Source of the DNA: Gyromitra esculenta
Taxonomy: Eukaryota; Ascomycota; Pezizomycetes; Pezizales; Discinaceae
Length of the DNA: 64,000 bases
Assembly: GCA_038503075.1 (NCBI GenBank)
Contig: JBCAML010000023.1
Span: 310,001 to 374,000 of the forward strand
Reading direction: 5' to 3'
In this document: piece by piece, positions 10,649-21,184 of the stretch
Layout of the letters: each line of letters begins with the position of its first letter
Position numbering within the stretch: position 1 is the stretch's first letter
The notes under the pieces: model-generated
What the model was told of the DNA's origin: nothing
Database searches by the model: none
The model's input: only the letters and a program-made list of their open reading frames with translations
Position numbers and translations under genes: made by a program

Positions 10649-12560
10649 GTAGCTCCCCCTCTTAAGCGTGAGCTCCTGCGAATACTAGGAGTGGTGGCCG
10701 TCGTGTGGTTCAAGAACATCTCGAGAGCAGAGGTCTCTTGTAGATCTTCCGCAGGCTCCCAGGTGGGATGGGCATATCCGGTCCACTCGACAAGGTATTG
10801 TAGCCGTCCGCGATAGGTTCTTTGTTCGAGAATCTTTTCAATAAAGTATTCTTCTTGTTCGTTAACTATCACGGGTGAAGGAGGGAGTATGACTTGTCCA
10901 GGTAGAGAGTCGTTGGCAACGGGTTTCAGCAATGAAACGTGAAACACAGGGTGATACTTGACCGATACAGGAAGATCAATCTCATAAGCAAAAGGGGATA
11001 CGGTTTTCTTCACCGGATAAGGTCCCATCCATTTCCAGTCCAGTTTTCTGGCATTACGCACGGTCCTAACATTCTTCATGGAAACGAAGACTTGATCGCC
11101 GATTTGATAGTCTGGGGCTGGGGTTCGGTGCTTATTCGTTGCGACCTCTTGGATGTCTTGGGCCGTTCTTATTTGCGTTCGTAGATATTCATATAACTCT
11201 TGCATTTTTTGACTGAACGCAGCAGCATCCAAGCTTTGAGATATATTCCAAGCAGGAAAAAAGGTGGTATCGAAACGAGAGTGGTAACCGTAATTGGCAA
11301 AAAAGGGGGAGACTTTAGTACTGGCTGATTCCTGGTTATTAGCGGAGAACTCGGCCATTGGCAACCATTTACTCCAATCGTCCTGTTGATAGGATACATA
11401 AGAGCGCAAATATTGCTCCATGACCGCGTTCAGCCGTTCCGTTTGTCCATCGGTTTCCGGGTGAAAGGCTGTAGACATCCGAGCTTGAATTCCAAGTCGA
11501 TTACAAAGATCCTTCCAAAAATGAGCCGTGAACTGGGTGCCCCGATCAGAGGTGACATGTGTAGGCAATCCGTGTAGCTTCCAGATATGTTGTAGATAGA
11601 GGTCAGCTACATCTCGGGAATTTACCGTAGTATTGCATGGGATTAGATGTCGCATCTTTGATAATCGGTCGACCACAACCATAATAGCATCATAACCTTT
11701 GGATTCTGGAAGGCCTGTAACGAAGTCCATTGATATCTCTTGCCAGGGACGATTGGGAATTGGTAGGGGGCGAAGGACACCTTGAGTTCGTTGGGTATTC
11801 GGTTTGGCTTTTTGGCAGGTATGGCAGTTTCGTACATACCGACTGACTGATTCTCGCATCTTAGGCCAATAAAAGCTTCGGGCTAGAAGTTCGAAGGTTT
11901 TATCGCGTCCTGGATGACCTGCCGCTGGGGTGTCATGGTGTCTTCGGATAAGTTCAAGTTGGAGAGAATCAAGATTAGGAACGTAAAGACAATCGCGGTA
12001 GCGTAGTAGGTTATTGTCATTACTGCATTCACTTAAGGTAATTTCCTTAGATTGCTGCTCTTTATTCTTCAACGCCGCGAGTATCTTTTCCGGGAATTTA
12101 TCAGTCATATATCCTTCTTGAAAGAGTTTAGAAAGGGGGGCGTCCAATTCAGCGGCTTCATTTGACAAAGAAGCCGACAACAAACTTATCTTAGGGTCGA
12201 TATTCTCCTTTTTTAATACCACTTGGCTTTGATGCGCCAATCTTTCATCCCCTTCCTTGGGGAGATCTCCTGATCTCCTTGTCAGTGCGTCGGGCTTTCC
12301 TCCTTGAGTGCCTGGTCGATACGTAATCACGAAATCGAAGCAAGAGAGGTATTCAGCCCATCGTGCTTGACGGCGATTTAACTGTTTAGTACTCATAAAA
12401 TACTCGAGGTTTTTATGATCGCTGATCACGTCGATGGGGTGCTTAGATCCTTCCAATTCGGGACGCCATTTCTCGAAGACTCGGATGATTGCTAGCAGTT
12501 CCTTATCATAAATCTCGTAATTGCATTCCGCGGGGGAATGTTTTTTGGAGAAGAAGGCTA
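10627..12560 (-). pseudogene. RNase H - integrase - chromodomain part of Pol
   Basis: An open 609-residue stretch (10627-12456), with RNase H sequence extending slightly upstream ([13 protein letters not shown]). Visible features in order: RNase H motif [12 protein letters not shown]; zinc-binding HHCC (HHDTPAAGH ... CHTCQ) near residues 175-225; integrase catalytic Asp in SMDFVTGLPES, Asp in VTSDRGTQF and Glu in GQTERLNAV; a GPY-like region (WKWMGPYPVKK); and a C-terminal chromodomain (EEYFIEKILEQ, YLVEWTGYAHPTWEPAEDL). The chromodomain would be expected to steer insertion toward modified histones. The stop lies just inside the 3' LTR. This is the best-preserved part of the element. Confidence 0.93.
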
Positions 12561-12577
12561 CTGGATGTAAGACGCCA

Positions 12578-13697
12578 TTATCGTCGTATTGGGATAGGAT
12601 TCCTCCGATACAAAATCGGAGCGTCCGTTTCTACGATGATCTTTTTATCGGGATCGAAATGAATAAGGATAGGGGCGGTGGTAAAGGCATATTTGAGGTT
12701 CTCAAACGCAATATCTGCTTCAACCATCCATTCGAAAGTTATCCCCTTTTTTGTGAGTGCTGTAAGGGGTGAGGCAAGCTTGGAGAATCCTAGGATAAAC
12801 CGACGGTAAAAGTTGGCGAAACCTAGGAAGGCTTGAACGTCTTTAACGCTTCTTGGTGTTCCCCATTCTCGGACTGCTTTAAGTTTTTCCTCGTCCATCT
12901 TGATGCCATCGGGGGTAAGGATAAAACCCAAATACTTTGTGGTTTGTACCTCGAATTCGCATTTTTCCGGCTTCAACAGAATATCATTGTTTTTTAGTGT
13001 TTGGAGAATCTTTCGTACATGGATCTGGTGTTCGGCGAAGGTATCGCTATAGATTAGGATATCGTCCAGGTAGGCCGTACAGAAGATGTCCAAATACTCG
13101 GTGAGGCAGTCGTTTACGAAGCGTTGAAATGTACCGGGGCGTTTGTCAGACCGAACGGCATGACTTGATACTCGTATAGACCGTATCGGGTGCGAAAAGC
13201 CGTCTTCTATTCGTCTCCCTTGGCAATGCGTACTTGGTGGTAGCCGTTGCGGAGGTCTAGCTTCGTATACCATTGTGCCTTTGCTAGTTGGTCGAGAGTT
13301 TCCCTGATGAGAGGAGAGGTATACCGGTCTTTAACAGTGATAACATTTAGTCCCCGATAATCTACACATAGCTGGAGAGATCCATCTGCCTTTTTAACGA
13401 ATAGGACTGGAGATCCCGCGAAGAACTAGCGCGGATAAATCCTTTCTCTAGATTGTCTCGATATATTTTTAGGACAATGAGTTCTTCCCGGGACATTCCG
13501 TACAGCGGTCCAAACGGGGCGTCTTTCCCTTCTTGGAGTTGTATCTGGTGGTCGTAAGGTCGGCGAGGTGGTAGGCCTTGGGCTTTGGTTTTATCAAACA
13601 TGTCGAGGAAATCGTGATATTTAACAGGAATACGTGATTTCCATTCTTCCTTGCTGGTTTTGTCGTCTATGATTTTATTGATTTCATAGAGGGACAT
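12578..13697 (-). pseudogene. Reverse transcriptase region of Pol, frameshifted
   Basis: Two open pieces (13362-13697 and 12578-13273) cover the RT domain. Recognisable parts are LPPRRPYDHQIQL at the start, VDYRGLN and [10 protein letters not shown] between the pieces, MPFGLTNAP, the catalytic AYLDDILIYS, and LGFANFYRRFI in the connection region. An in-frame TAG at 13207-13209 replaces the Trp normally found in the EWKTAF motif (a G-to-A change on the coding strand), and frameshifts separate RT from protease and RNase H. Dead as a polymerase. Confidence 0.9.
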
Positions 13698-14287
13698 GGC
13701 ATAGGCTTGGGAGGAACGTTTTCGGGTAGAGTCCTGAAACTGGCAGCACCAATGAATGATAAGTTTAGTCTAGGAGGAGTAGGGATTGAGGGTGTGGATA
13801 TAACGGGCAGGTGGGGAGCACAACGGGTGGTGCAGAGTTTAGAGTTAAACTCAATGCGTTTATCGGCGAAGTGTAGGTGGACGTCATGATGGTTCATCCA
13901 TGGTATTCCCAACACGAGGGGGTAATGCCCGAGTTGGGTTACAAAACAGGGGGCTTGTTCTTGGTGTTGTTTGATGGATAAGTTGATATTGGCGATATGG
14001 GTAATATCTCCTGAAGCAACAGTACGACCGTCGATTACTTCAAGTTGTCGGGGTGTCTTGAGAGGAGAGAGTGGCAGGGAATGGTGACTCGCAAAATTCT
14101 TGTCAATGAATGCAAATCCAGAGGCTCCAGTGTCCAGTAAAGCGTGTGTTTTGATGATTTTATTGCTATGGGAAATATTGCACGAAACTACAAAATGTTC
14201 CCCATCCAACTGATCCTCCACGCTTATACCGGAAACTGAAAACCCAGAAATTGAAAATGCAGACAAAGGAAAAGAAATTGGAACCAA
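13667..14287 (-). pseudogene. Retroviral-type aspartic protease region
   Basis: About 206 codons with the protease motif LLDTGASGFAFIDKNFA and the later hydrophobic YPLVLGIPWMNHHDV flap/helix region typical of fungal Ty3/gypsy proteases. It lies between gag and RT as expected and overlaps the start of the RT frame by 31 bp. The visible part of this domain is open. Confidence 0.85.
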
Positions 14288-14316
14288 GGCAGGGTCACTG
14301 GTCAGCCTTGGTTGGA

Positions 14317-15642
14317 CTAGTTTAAAGCCTCATTTGAGGCGCTTGCAGATTCTAAAGCAAAAAATTGGGGTGGAAGAGGTGGCGGCGGCAGAGAGGAGGC
14401 GGAGGTGTGCGGTTGGTGGGTGGTGCGGTGAGAGCCCCTCTCATCGTCGGTTCTTTGGGGCCGAAGGGCAGTTGGCATAGGAGTGGTCAGGGCGGCACAG
14501 AACATGCACTTGCCCGTGGAGCGGCGCCATTGTTTTTCTTCTTCGGATAGCTTTCTTCTGCCGTTGACTATGGCGTATCGTTGGTCTTGAGGAGGGCGAG
14601 AGGAGTTGCTAGTGCGGCCGAATGAGAGGTCCATAGGAGCGAGGCCTCCGGGTACAAATGATGAGGCCGGGACAAAAGGAGTCATTGCATTGGTTGAGGC
14701 AGTGAACTGTCCCATGTTTTCACGAGTATTTCCCCGTTTTTCTGCCTTGCGGGCTCGAATGCGATTGTCCATTCGGGTGAGAACTTGGACCATGTCGCTG
14801 AGGGTGGTGGGGGTGGCGGCGGCGAAAACCATAGCTTCCTTTAGTTCGTCTGACATACCATGTTCGAGGGCATCCATCTTTGAATTCTCATCAAAGTTTA
14901 GTTGTCCCATGATACGTTGGAAATCAGCCAAGTATGCAGAGAAGTCTCGTTTGCCTTGTCGAAGCTGGTGCAGTTCTCGGCGGGCAGTGCCGGGGGGATT
15001 GGGGTCACCAAAAGCGGTTTCCAGTGCAGAGATGAGGGCAGCGGCGTTGGTCCAGGTAGTAAGGCCTGAGGGGAGGACTGTGTGTCGAACTTGTTCAAGG
15101 CGGCTCCTTGGCGGTTGATGGTGTAAAGAATCATGGTATTCGTCAGCGAATCGGTCTCGGTTGACCGCAAGTTTCGAGCGAAGTTGGAGGATAAACCAGG
15201 GAGCTTTGCTCTGGATCCATCAAATTTCTCTGGATCCGGCATTCGTTCGGAGCGATGAGTGGTGGCTGGTGGCGGTGGAGGAGTGGCAGTAAGGTTTGGT
15301 GGGGCTGGGGGAAGGGAGAGGGCTGCGCGCGGGCTTCGTTTCGTTCACGGCGTAGTCGTTCAATGAGGGCTGAGGCATCACTGACCCGTTGGTCTTGTTG
15401 TTGAGCGTGATGGTTGGCATTGTTCGTCTGGATTTGAGCGGTGTTGAGCTTTATTTCAGCTCCTGCGTCCTTCTTGTAGGACATCGATCTGATCTTCGAG
15501 GGCTTGGTTGAGTTCCGGAGTCGATTATACAACTCAACGGGATCGTCCCGTAGGCTTGGGCAAATGCTTCTTTTGTAGGGAAGCGAGGTGTGGCGACGGC
15601 GGCTCGCTTCAGAGGAGGAGGTGACGGGGGCGGGGAGCTCAT
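14317..15642 (-). pseudogene. Gag, broken by several frameshifts
   Basis: Gag probably starts at the Met near 15642 (MSSPPPSPPPLKRAAV) and runs through a Gln-rich helix, PEKFDGSRAKLPG and FQRIMGQLNFDENS, to a basic linker and a zinc knuckle. The knuckle begins CMFC, but its His and last Cys (HSYANC) fall in another frame, so a one-base indel breaks it. At least three frame changes are needed to read through. The 14317-14931 piece is the longest intact part. Confidence 0.85.
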
Positions 15643-15684
15643 TGTTGCTTTGGCGTAGGAGGTGTAGATGAGGAAGCAACGTAA

Positions 15685-16092
15685 TCTCACGGTTCGGTCC
15701 CTGTTTAAGCCCTTCTGTATCCCAGAAGGTGAGCGAGCTACTCAAACAAGAATCGTCGCGATAAGGGTAACGAAGTTTTCTACAGGTCTACGGGGTTTAA
15801 CTCAAGGCGAGTTAAGTGTAAGGATGTTTCTTACAGCGACAGCGACCGCGAGGATTACGAGGTAGAATCGAGATAGTATTAAAGTAATACAGCAGAAGTA
15901 AGGTAACGTTCTTAAAGAAGAGAAGAAAACCATCACAACCGTCTACGATCCGTCCCTTATATACCCCGCACTTTCTCTCATGACTCATAACCGAAACACA
16001 GCCGAACAACAAAGACATTATAAAAGAAATCATCATCCGTTGCAACCGTTACTCTCTGAACCCTAACCCATCATCCGATCTTATCCGTGAAA
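15685..16092 (-). repeat. 5' LTR of chromovirus element 1
   Basis: 408 bp. The internal sequence directly next to it (reading TTACGTTGCTTCC on the coding strand) does not begin with the usual TGG of a tRNA primer site, so the priming mode is unclear. Confidence 0.95.
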
Positions 16093-16097
16093 CTGAG

Positions 16098-16333
16098 ATA
16101 GAACCGAGATAGTATTAAAGCAATACAGGTAGAAGTAAACGAGAAGGTTGCTTAACGAAAGAAGAAGAAGAAGACACAAGCGAAAGAAATCCATCCTTTA
16201 AATACCCCGCTTTCCAACCATTATGACTCATAACCGATAATTCCCGAAACACAAAGACATTATATTCCTAACCGAGATTCCATCGCAACCCATACAATAT
16301 CCTTGACTCGTTCAACCGTTCTTATCTATGAAA
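16098..16333 (-). mobile_element. Solo LTR, subfamily A, second part (interrupted)
   Basis: Continuation of the LTR begun at 10073, with the chromovirus in between. Joined length is about 410 bp. It ends ATCTATGAAA and is followed by the outer duplication TATCT. Confidence 0.92.
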
Positions 16334-16486
16334 TATCTCTTAAGCAAATTATATATTGTGGGGCACAGCCCACCAGAATATAAATTACATAACATAGTAA
16401 GGTTTCCTGACTAGGATATCTCCGCAAGCCCGAATTTCGGTACTATCTAGATGATATCACTTTAATGTGACTTATAACAATACGGT

Positions 16487-17664
16487 CTAATCAAAAGAAG
16501 AAACAGCCACCGGGAATTCCCTAGAAGGTGAGCAGAAGTGAAGTTTTTCGAATCTAACATTATCTCTCAGCATTTCTCCCACCACATTCCGGATTTTATC
16601 CCCCATGCTGGGGTCCGCACAAACTTTGGAGAAAGATGGTATTAGAAAGGTCTCCATTTTTTGTAAGAGAGTTCTCACATGCGACAACCATACGTCCTTT
16701 CTGTTCTTTAAGCTTGCTTTTCAGGAGGGTCTGGGCGTCAAATACTCCCTAGTACTTCTTAATACGTTTGTGGAGTCCAATATGTAGTGGATTGCCAGCC
16801 CCTATTCCCTCACTGTAGTACTCTCCCAATACCTAAACGGATATATTAAGAATCTAGTTGATATTCATTAGATGTTTATCAGAACCCTTTGGCGGTACTT
16901 ACATAGTAATTGTCCAGCTTTAAAAGTTCATCCATCGATCCCTTCACCCAGTCTTCGTCAGATTCCTTGTCAACTTGCCAAAAGAGTGAAATTCGTCCGG
17001 TTCTAACTTCCCGGTTCCTACGTCCCTCAAGGAGTCTTCTCATATAAGGTAGTTGCCCTGCGATACCAATTCCAGTAGCGAATAGGACAACATTTCCATA
17101 TGATCCAAGGTCCTTCTCAGATCCGTAAGGGCCTTCAATCAACGCCCTCATTGACAAGCTTTGATATCTTTGGAGCTTTCTCTTAAATCCTCTTCGGAGC
17201 TGAATTAGGAGCATTGCTATTGCGCCACCGTTATTGTCTTTCTGCCACCAGGAAATCATGAAAAGGTGATATTGAAGCCAAGCCCAAAAGCTGACTCCAG
17301 GCACACAAATATTTATGTATTGGCCTGCTTTGAAATCCCAAGGTCTCGGGAGCTTGAAGCTTACATGGATTGCGTCGCCTGAGAGCCTTTGAATTTCTAT
17401 TTTGCTTGTAAATGCGCTATGATTGAGATTTTGGTATAGAGTAAGAAAGTTTCGGATAACCACTACCGCACCAAAAGCCGAAACCCCCGTGATGAGATGT
17501 ATTTTTGCGATTTTGGATATAACATGGTACCATAGCGTGACCATGGTTGCTATTGCAAATAAAATATGTGCTTTGAGGAAGGTCTAATAGAATAGACGGC
17601 GGATAAATAGAAACAAGAGGAGTTGAAAGAATAACATCCCACCAGCAGCTTGAAGGGCGTGTTA
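16487..17664 (-). pseudogene. Ferric reductase pseudogene, C-terminal part (FAD/NAD-binding)
   Basis: The sequence reads as the second half of a fungal FRE-type flavocytochrome. It has the end of the heme-membrane domain (FLKAHILFAIATMVTLWYHV), the FAD-binding region (RPWDFKAGQYINICVPGV, MRALIEGPYGS) and the NAD-binding start (VVLFATGIGIAGQLPYMRRL). After a GTAAGT donor near 16900, it continues to a C-terminal VCADPSMGDKIRNVVGEM segment (16487-16687). In-frame stops occur at 17662-17664 (TAA) and 17584-17586 (TAG), and there is a frameshift near 16690. The N-terminal half lies 7.6 kb away at 25302-25879, separated by a transposon with a 6-bp target duplication. The gene would have encoded a plasma-membrane metalloreductase; it is now dead. 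Confidence 0.85.
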
Positions 17665-17670
17665 GTCAAG

Positions 17671-17724
17671 TACGGCGGCTCATAGCTACCAAAGTCCGAT
17701 CTGAAGTTTTCACCGTAGCAACCA
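17671..17724 (+). repeat. Left terminal inverted repeat of the IS3EU-like element
   Basis: Pairs with 25242-25295. About 45 of 54 positions match, with most differences G/A or C/T. Confidence 0.88.
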
Positions 17725-17832
17725 CAACCACATACCAGAAACTCCAAAAAAAAAACTTCTTTAAATGCTACAATTAAAATATATATTACAATTATCAATA
17801 AAAAAATAGAGAAATAATTAAAACTAAAAGGC

Positions 17833-18246
17833 TTACTTCCTAGCACGTAGCCTCATACCCAAACCTTCTACCGCACCCTTTATTTTCTCACGAGAAGCTT
17901 TAGTAGGGCGACTCCTAACCCTTTTCTTAGCGAGAATAGATATTTCTCCACTGTTTTCAATTTCCTCAGCTTCTTCAGCTTCTTCTGCAGCCACTTGTAC
18001 GTCTAAATCCTGTGGCAAATTGCTTTCAGATTCAAAGGATTGAGGAGGAGAGGGGGCAATATTTGTATTTTCCTGGTCGCTATACTCTAGCAATGGGAGA
18101 ACCGGAAGAACTGGGGATGATTCCGGTTCAGAGTCATCCTGTCGATTTCTCTTATTCAGAGGTGAGGATGGAGAGGAGTCATCATACACCTTACGCATTG
18201 ATACTGTTCTTTTAACTGGAGGAAGTAGAGCAGGTGGTGGTGACAT
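17833..18246 (-). CDS. Element ORF X3, basic Pro/Ser-rich protein, 137 aa
   Basis: Starts MSPPPALLPPVKR, has Ser/Pro/Asp/Glu-rich middle regions with an acidic run (AAEEAEEAEEIE), and ends in a basic tail (KKRVRSRPTKASREKIKG, then RLRARK). This composition suggests a disordered nuclear or DNA-associated protein. It ends only 110 bp inside the left TIR. A GTAAGT site lies just before the stop of X2 upstream, so X2 and X3 might be spliced into one product, although the simple junction is out of phase. Function unknown. Confidence 0.6.
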   Translation of the reverse strand: MSPPPALLPPVKRTVSMRKVYDDSSPSSPLNKRNRQDDSEPESSPVLPVLPLLEYSDQENTNIAPSPPQSFESESNLPQDLDVQVAAEEAEEAEEIENSGEISILAKKRVRSRPTKASREKIKGAVEGLGMRLRARK

Positions 18247-18297
18247 AAACGGACTTTAGATAATTAACTAATTAGTTTATTTCCAGTATCCAATAAA

Positions 18298-18789
18298 TTA
18301 TAAAAGAGATTCACTTACTTCTCGTCCTATAAAGAGAGTTTTATGTGTATTTCCTTCTTTCTTCTCTAACTGGCTCTCATTGGTACCAAACCCAAATTCC
18401 TGTTTAATATTTTTTATAAAGGCTTGAGATACCTCTTTTTCCTTCTGACAGCGACCCTTTCTATCCTTTGCTGTCCAACATTTTACAACTATGAATATCT
18501 TAGTCATAGTTCCTCCAGGAAAATCCAACAAAAACTCCCCAACGGTAATCGGATCCCGTCTCACTTCCAAGCGATGAGGGCCTTCTTTAGTACTAAAAAA
18601 AGTTGCCAAAATGATTTGTTGGATATCTAAATAATCCATATTGACCACTTCTGCATCTGTCCAATTCGGTGATAATTTCAGAAGAATTTTGGCAAATTCT
18701 GCAAGGTATAGTATAACCTCGGTAAGGTCCTCAAAAATCTTAGACGAAACTCCTACTTTAGTCAGTATATGTGTTTTGAACCTAAACAT
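18298..18789 (-). CDS. Element ORF X2, 163 aa, unknown function
   Basis: A globular-looking protein (LTEVILYLAEFAKILLKLSP; ITVGEFLLDFPGGTMTKIFI) with a lysine-rich segment (KCWTAKDRKGRCQKEKEV). A TTTAG acceptor-like site overlaps its first codons, so this could be an internal exon of a larger X1-X2-X3 gene. No family recognised. It is intact although neighbouring genes carry stops. Confidence 0.6.
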   Translation of the reverse strand: MFRFKTHILTKVGVSSKIFEDLTEVILYLAEFAKILLKLSPNWTDAEVVNMDYLDIQQIILATFFSTKEGPHRLEVRRDPITVGEFLLDFPGGTMTKIFIVVKCWTAKDRKGRCQKEKEVSQAFIKNIKQEFGFGTNESQLEKKEGNTHKTLFIGREVSESLL

Positions 18790-18893
18790 AATATAAATCT
18801 TATAAAATATTACCTAAATTTTTAATGGAGGATCACTTATCTGAACTAGACCCTACTATAACAACTATTTTCCAAGAGTCTCTTGCTGGAATC

Positions 18894-20078
18894 TGTAACG
18901 GATCCACAATACCGTTACCTGCAGTGAAGCATAATAGTACCTGGCAAACAGAGAGGTAGTAAGGATCAGCATGAGTGGTGTAGCTACCACATGTTAGTGG
19001 ATACCTGCTATCCTGCTGTTCCGATGGAGTGGAACCAGCGAGAATAGCATTAGCTGACGAGCCAATGATATATCTCCGGTGATACCAAACACAGGAAGCT
19101 CCTGTGGTGGCGTTCCCAACCCATCTGTGCATATACTAGCGGCCCAGAGCCATTGGTGCAGCAATAGGGAACTATTAAGTGCAGGACACCTCACATGCAA
19201 CAGTAGACTGATCAGCGCCAATTCCTGCATCCAGCATAGGCATTGCATGCAGCTGGCGGATCGAGAAGGTCTAACTGGACAGAACAACCGAGGAGTGCCG
19301 GAAAGCGCCGAAGTGATCATTAGCTGAATCCTGAGGTGCCCTGCCCGCAATAGCTTGGCATGTTCTCAGGGTCTTGACGGGCCTCCAGCAGAGTAGAACA
19401 GAAAGAGGACGGCGAGTCAGCAGCACTATAAAGATAGTGCATGACCCTGCCACCTGTTGCTCTTCTTCCCAGTCTCATCAGGCAGAATACTACAGAGTAG
19501 AGCCCTTAAGATTATTTAGTACTTTGCAAGATATACTCTTAACATCTCAACCTGATTTCTAGTATTTGCAACGGCCGTATCTCAAGGAGTGAGTTTCCGT
19601 CAAGCTCTTTGGTATCCCCAAAGACGAGCAGTGCTACTTGAACGGAAACTAACAGCGAGAGTTTTGAACGATGGTTCCACAGGCTCTACAATAAGGGGAA
19701 CTTTAGGGTTCCGGCAGCGAGACTACGTTGATGTAGTGGCGTGATAGTTACGAGAAGTATCACGAGATCGACGAAGGAGTCTGAGAGAATCCTGGCTTGT
19801 ATTGTAGTATACAAGTAGAGTGACAATAGAAGACGTTCGAAAGAAGAAGGAAAAGTACAAGATGAGGGGAAATCCCTTCGCTTATATACCATATTCCAAC
19901 CCTTTCGATGACAAAGACATGACTCATAGTGACGAGAAACTCATAGAAACACAAAGAACGACAACGAAATCCGGCAACCATATACCCATACACCCAACCG
20001 ACCAACATAGCATCCATCCATGAAACCGTATTCCTATACCTATTCCCACTACAGAGCAGTAGGACTACCCCCGTTACA
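18894..20078. mobile_element. TGTAACGG element, short copy A (probable LTR-type)
   Basis: Begins TGTAACGG and ends CCGTTACA, flanked by a perfect 5-bp duplication GAATC (18889-18893 and 20079-20083). A subfamily B LTR (19580-20025) is nested inside. Without it the copy is about 734 bp, an internally deleted version of the 1.7-kb copy at 39005-41528. TG...CA ends and 5-bp duplications suggest a solo LTR of another retrotransposon family, but a TIR element is not excluded. Confidence 0.88.
19580..20025 (-). mobile_element. Solo LTR, subfamily B, nested
   Basis: Runs from TCTCAAGGAG to CATCCATGAAA with duplication CCGTA at 19575-19579 and 20026-20030. It sits inside the TGTAACGG element and is therefore younger than it. 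Confidence 0.92.
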
Positions 20079-20550
20079 GAATCATTTTCCTGGTATCGGC
20101 CTCTTTTACGCCAGGAATAACTAAACTGGGTAGTAAACCATATTTGGAACTGCCCTGTTTTCGCAATTTTTTTTCAAATGCACTCCATGTTATTGACCCT
20201 TGTCTATACAATTCAACAATCTCTCGACTAGATAACTGACCTGTTTTGACATGTACAAATTTAGTAGGTGATGTTTCTGGACTAGATATAATAATAGTTT
20301 CCGGTGGTGGTGGGAGGGTACTCTTATTTTTTCCCTTTACATTCAAGTTGACTCCGAGTCCTATAGACCTGCGAGATGGAGCCAATACAGGAGCAGAGGC
20401 AGCAGGTTCAAGGCTCAAGGCTTGAGGAATAAATAAATGTGTAGGTACACGCTCTCCACAGCAACGAAAGACTCTGTCAGACGTTTTGGCATGTAGGGTA
20501 TTTTCTCTTTGGCCGCAATATTCTGATGGGAGTAAACGTGAAGAAGACAT

Positions 20551-21184
20551 ATTCGTAATCGAAGGGAGAAAATAAAATTTATTGGCAAATAAAGGTAAAA
20601 ACAGGATTGTGAGCGGAAAGAGGAATAATGGGGAATAATGGCAATAGAAAAATTAAAGGGAACTTATAAGGTTATAAGTCTCACTGGAGAACGCATAGAG
20701 TTTCCAATTGTAAGTAATAATAAAATGTTGGGCTGATTATGCGGGAACGCAATTGGTATTTGCATCCGATTTACTAAGCAAGTATACACATGCTTATTAT
20801 TACTAAACAGGTATATACATGCGTATTATTACTAAACAGGTATATACATGCGTATTATATAGTAACCAACAAGGTATTATAATACATATACATTAAATAG
20901 CACTAACGTCAACTCACACTAGTATTGCCAGCACTCAACGCCTATGTTATCTATTGTCTAAAAGGTATTCTCAGCTACATTAGCTTATACTAAAATGTCT
21001 AAAGCCGGATATTAGCGGAAATATTGTCATAACTCTAAGTGCTATATATCTTTTCAATTATTCCTTTTACAATACAGATATTAAAGCCTTTCCTTGGAGA
21101 ACTCCTTTCACATTTTACTCCGACCAAAGATATTCACATTTACTTCGCTTTTTATCACCACACCATCAAATATCACTTGTTTTC
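20551..21184. promoter_or_regulatory. Divergent intergenic region of the IS3EU-like element
   Basis: This 634-bp gap separates X1 (minus) from the integrase (plus) and must hold both promoters. It contains three imperfect ~28-bp tandem repeats (about 20775-20862) around the words TATACATG and TATTATTACTAAACAGG, which could be factor- or transposase-binding sites. It is strongly AT rich and otherwise without ORFs. Confidence 0.45.

Larger units (their letters stand above)
10247..16092 (-). mobile_element. Full-length Ty3/gypsy chromovirus (element 1)
   Basis: The element is 5,846 bp with LTRs of 402 and 408 bp and a perfect 5-bp target duplication CTGAG (10242-10246 and 16093-16097). On the minus strand the order is gag with a CCHC knuckle, aspartic protease, reverse transcriptase, RNase H, integrase and C-terminal chromodomain, which is the chromovirus order. 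A purine-rich tract (AAGAGGGGGAG) lies directly before the 3' LTR. Frameshifts in gag, protease/RT and RNase H and a stop in RT make it non-functional. It inserted into an older LTR of its own subfamily. Confidence 0.95.
18833..20550 (-). pseudogene. Element ORF X1, 175 aa, interrupted by a TGTAACGG element
   Basis: The ORF runs from Met at 20550 to 20079. It is then cut by the insertion at 18894-20078 and resumes at 18888-18833. Using the GAATC duplication once, the joined coding length is 528 nt, exactly 176 codons with no internal stop, which supports a real gene. The protein has Cys-containing N-terminal sequence (YCGQRENTLHAKTSDRVFRC), a Ser/Pro linker and a conserved-looking helix region (ELYRQGSITWSAFEKKLRKQ). 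The C-terminal segment (ARDSWKIVVIVGSSSDK) now lies beyond the insertion. Unknown function. Confidence 0.65.

Noticed and set aside
11386..11577. Short plus-strand ORFs within the chromovirus integrase
   Set aside because: Shadows of the 609-codon minus-strand Pol frame.
14606..15118. 170-residue plus-strand Arg/Ser-rich ORF
   Set aside because: Shadow of the chromovirus gag on the minus strand.
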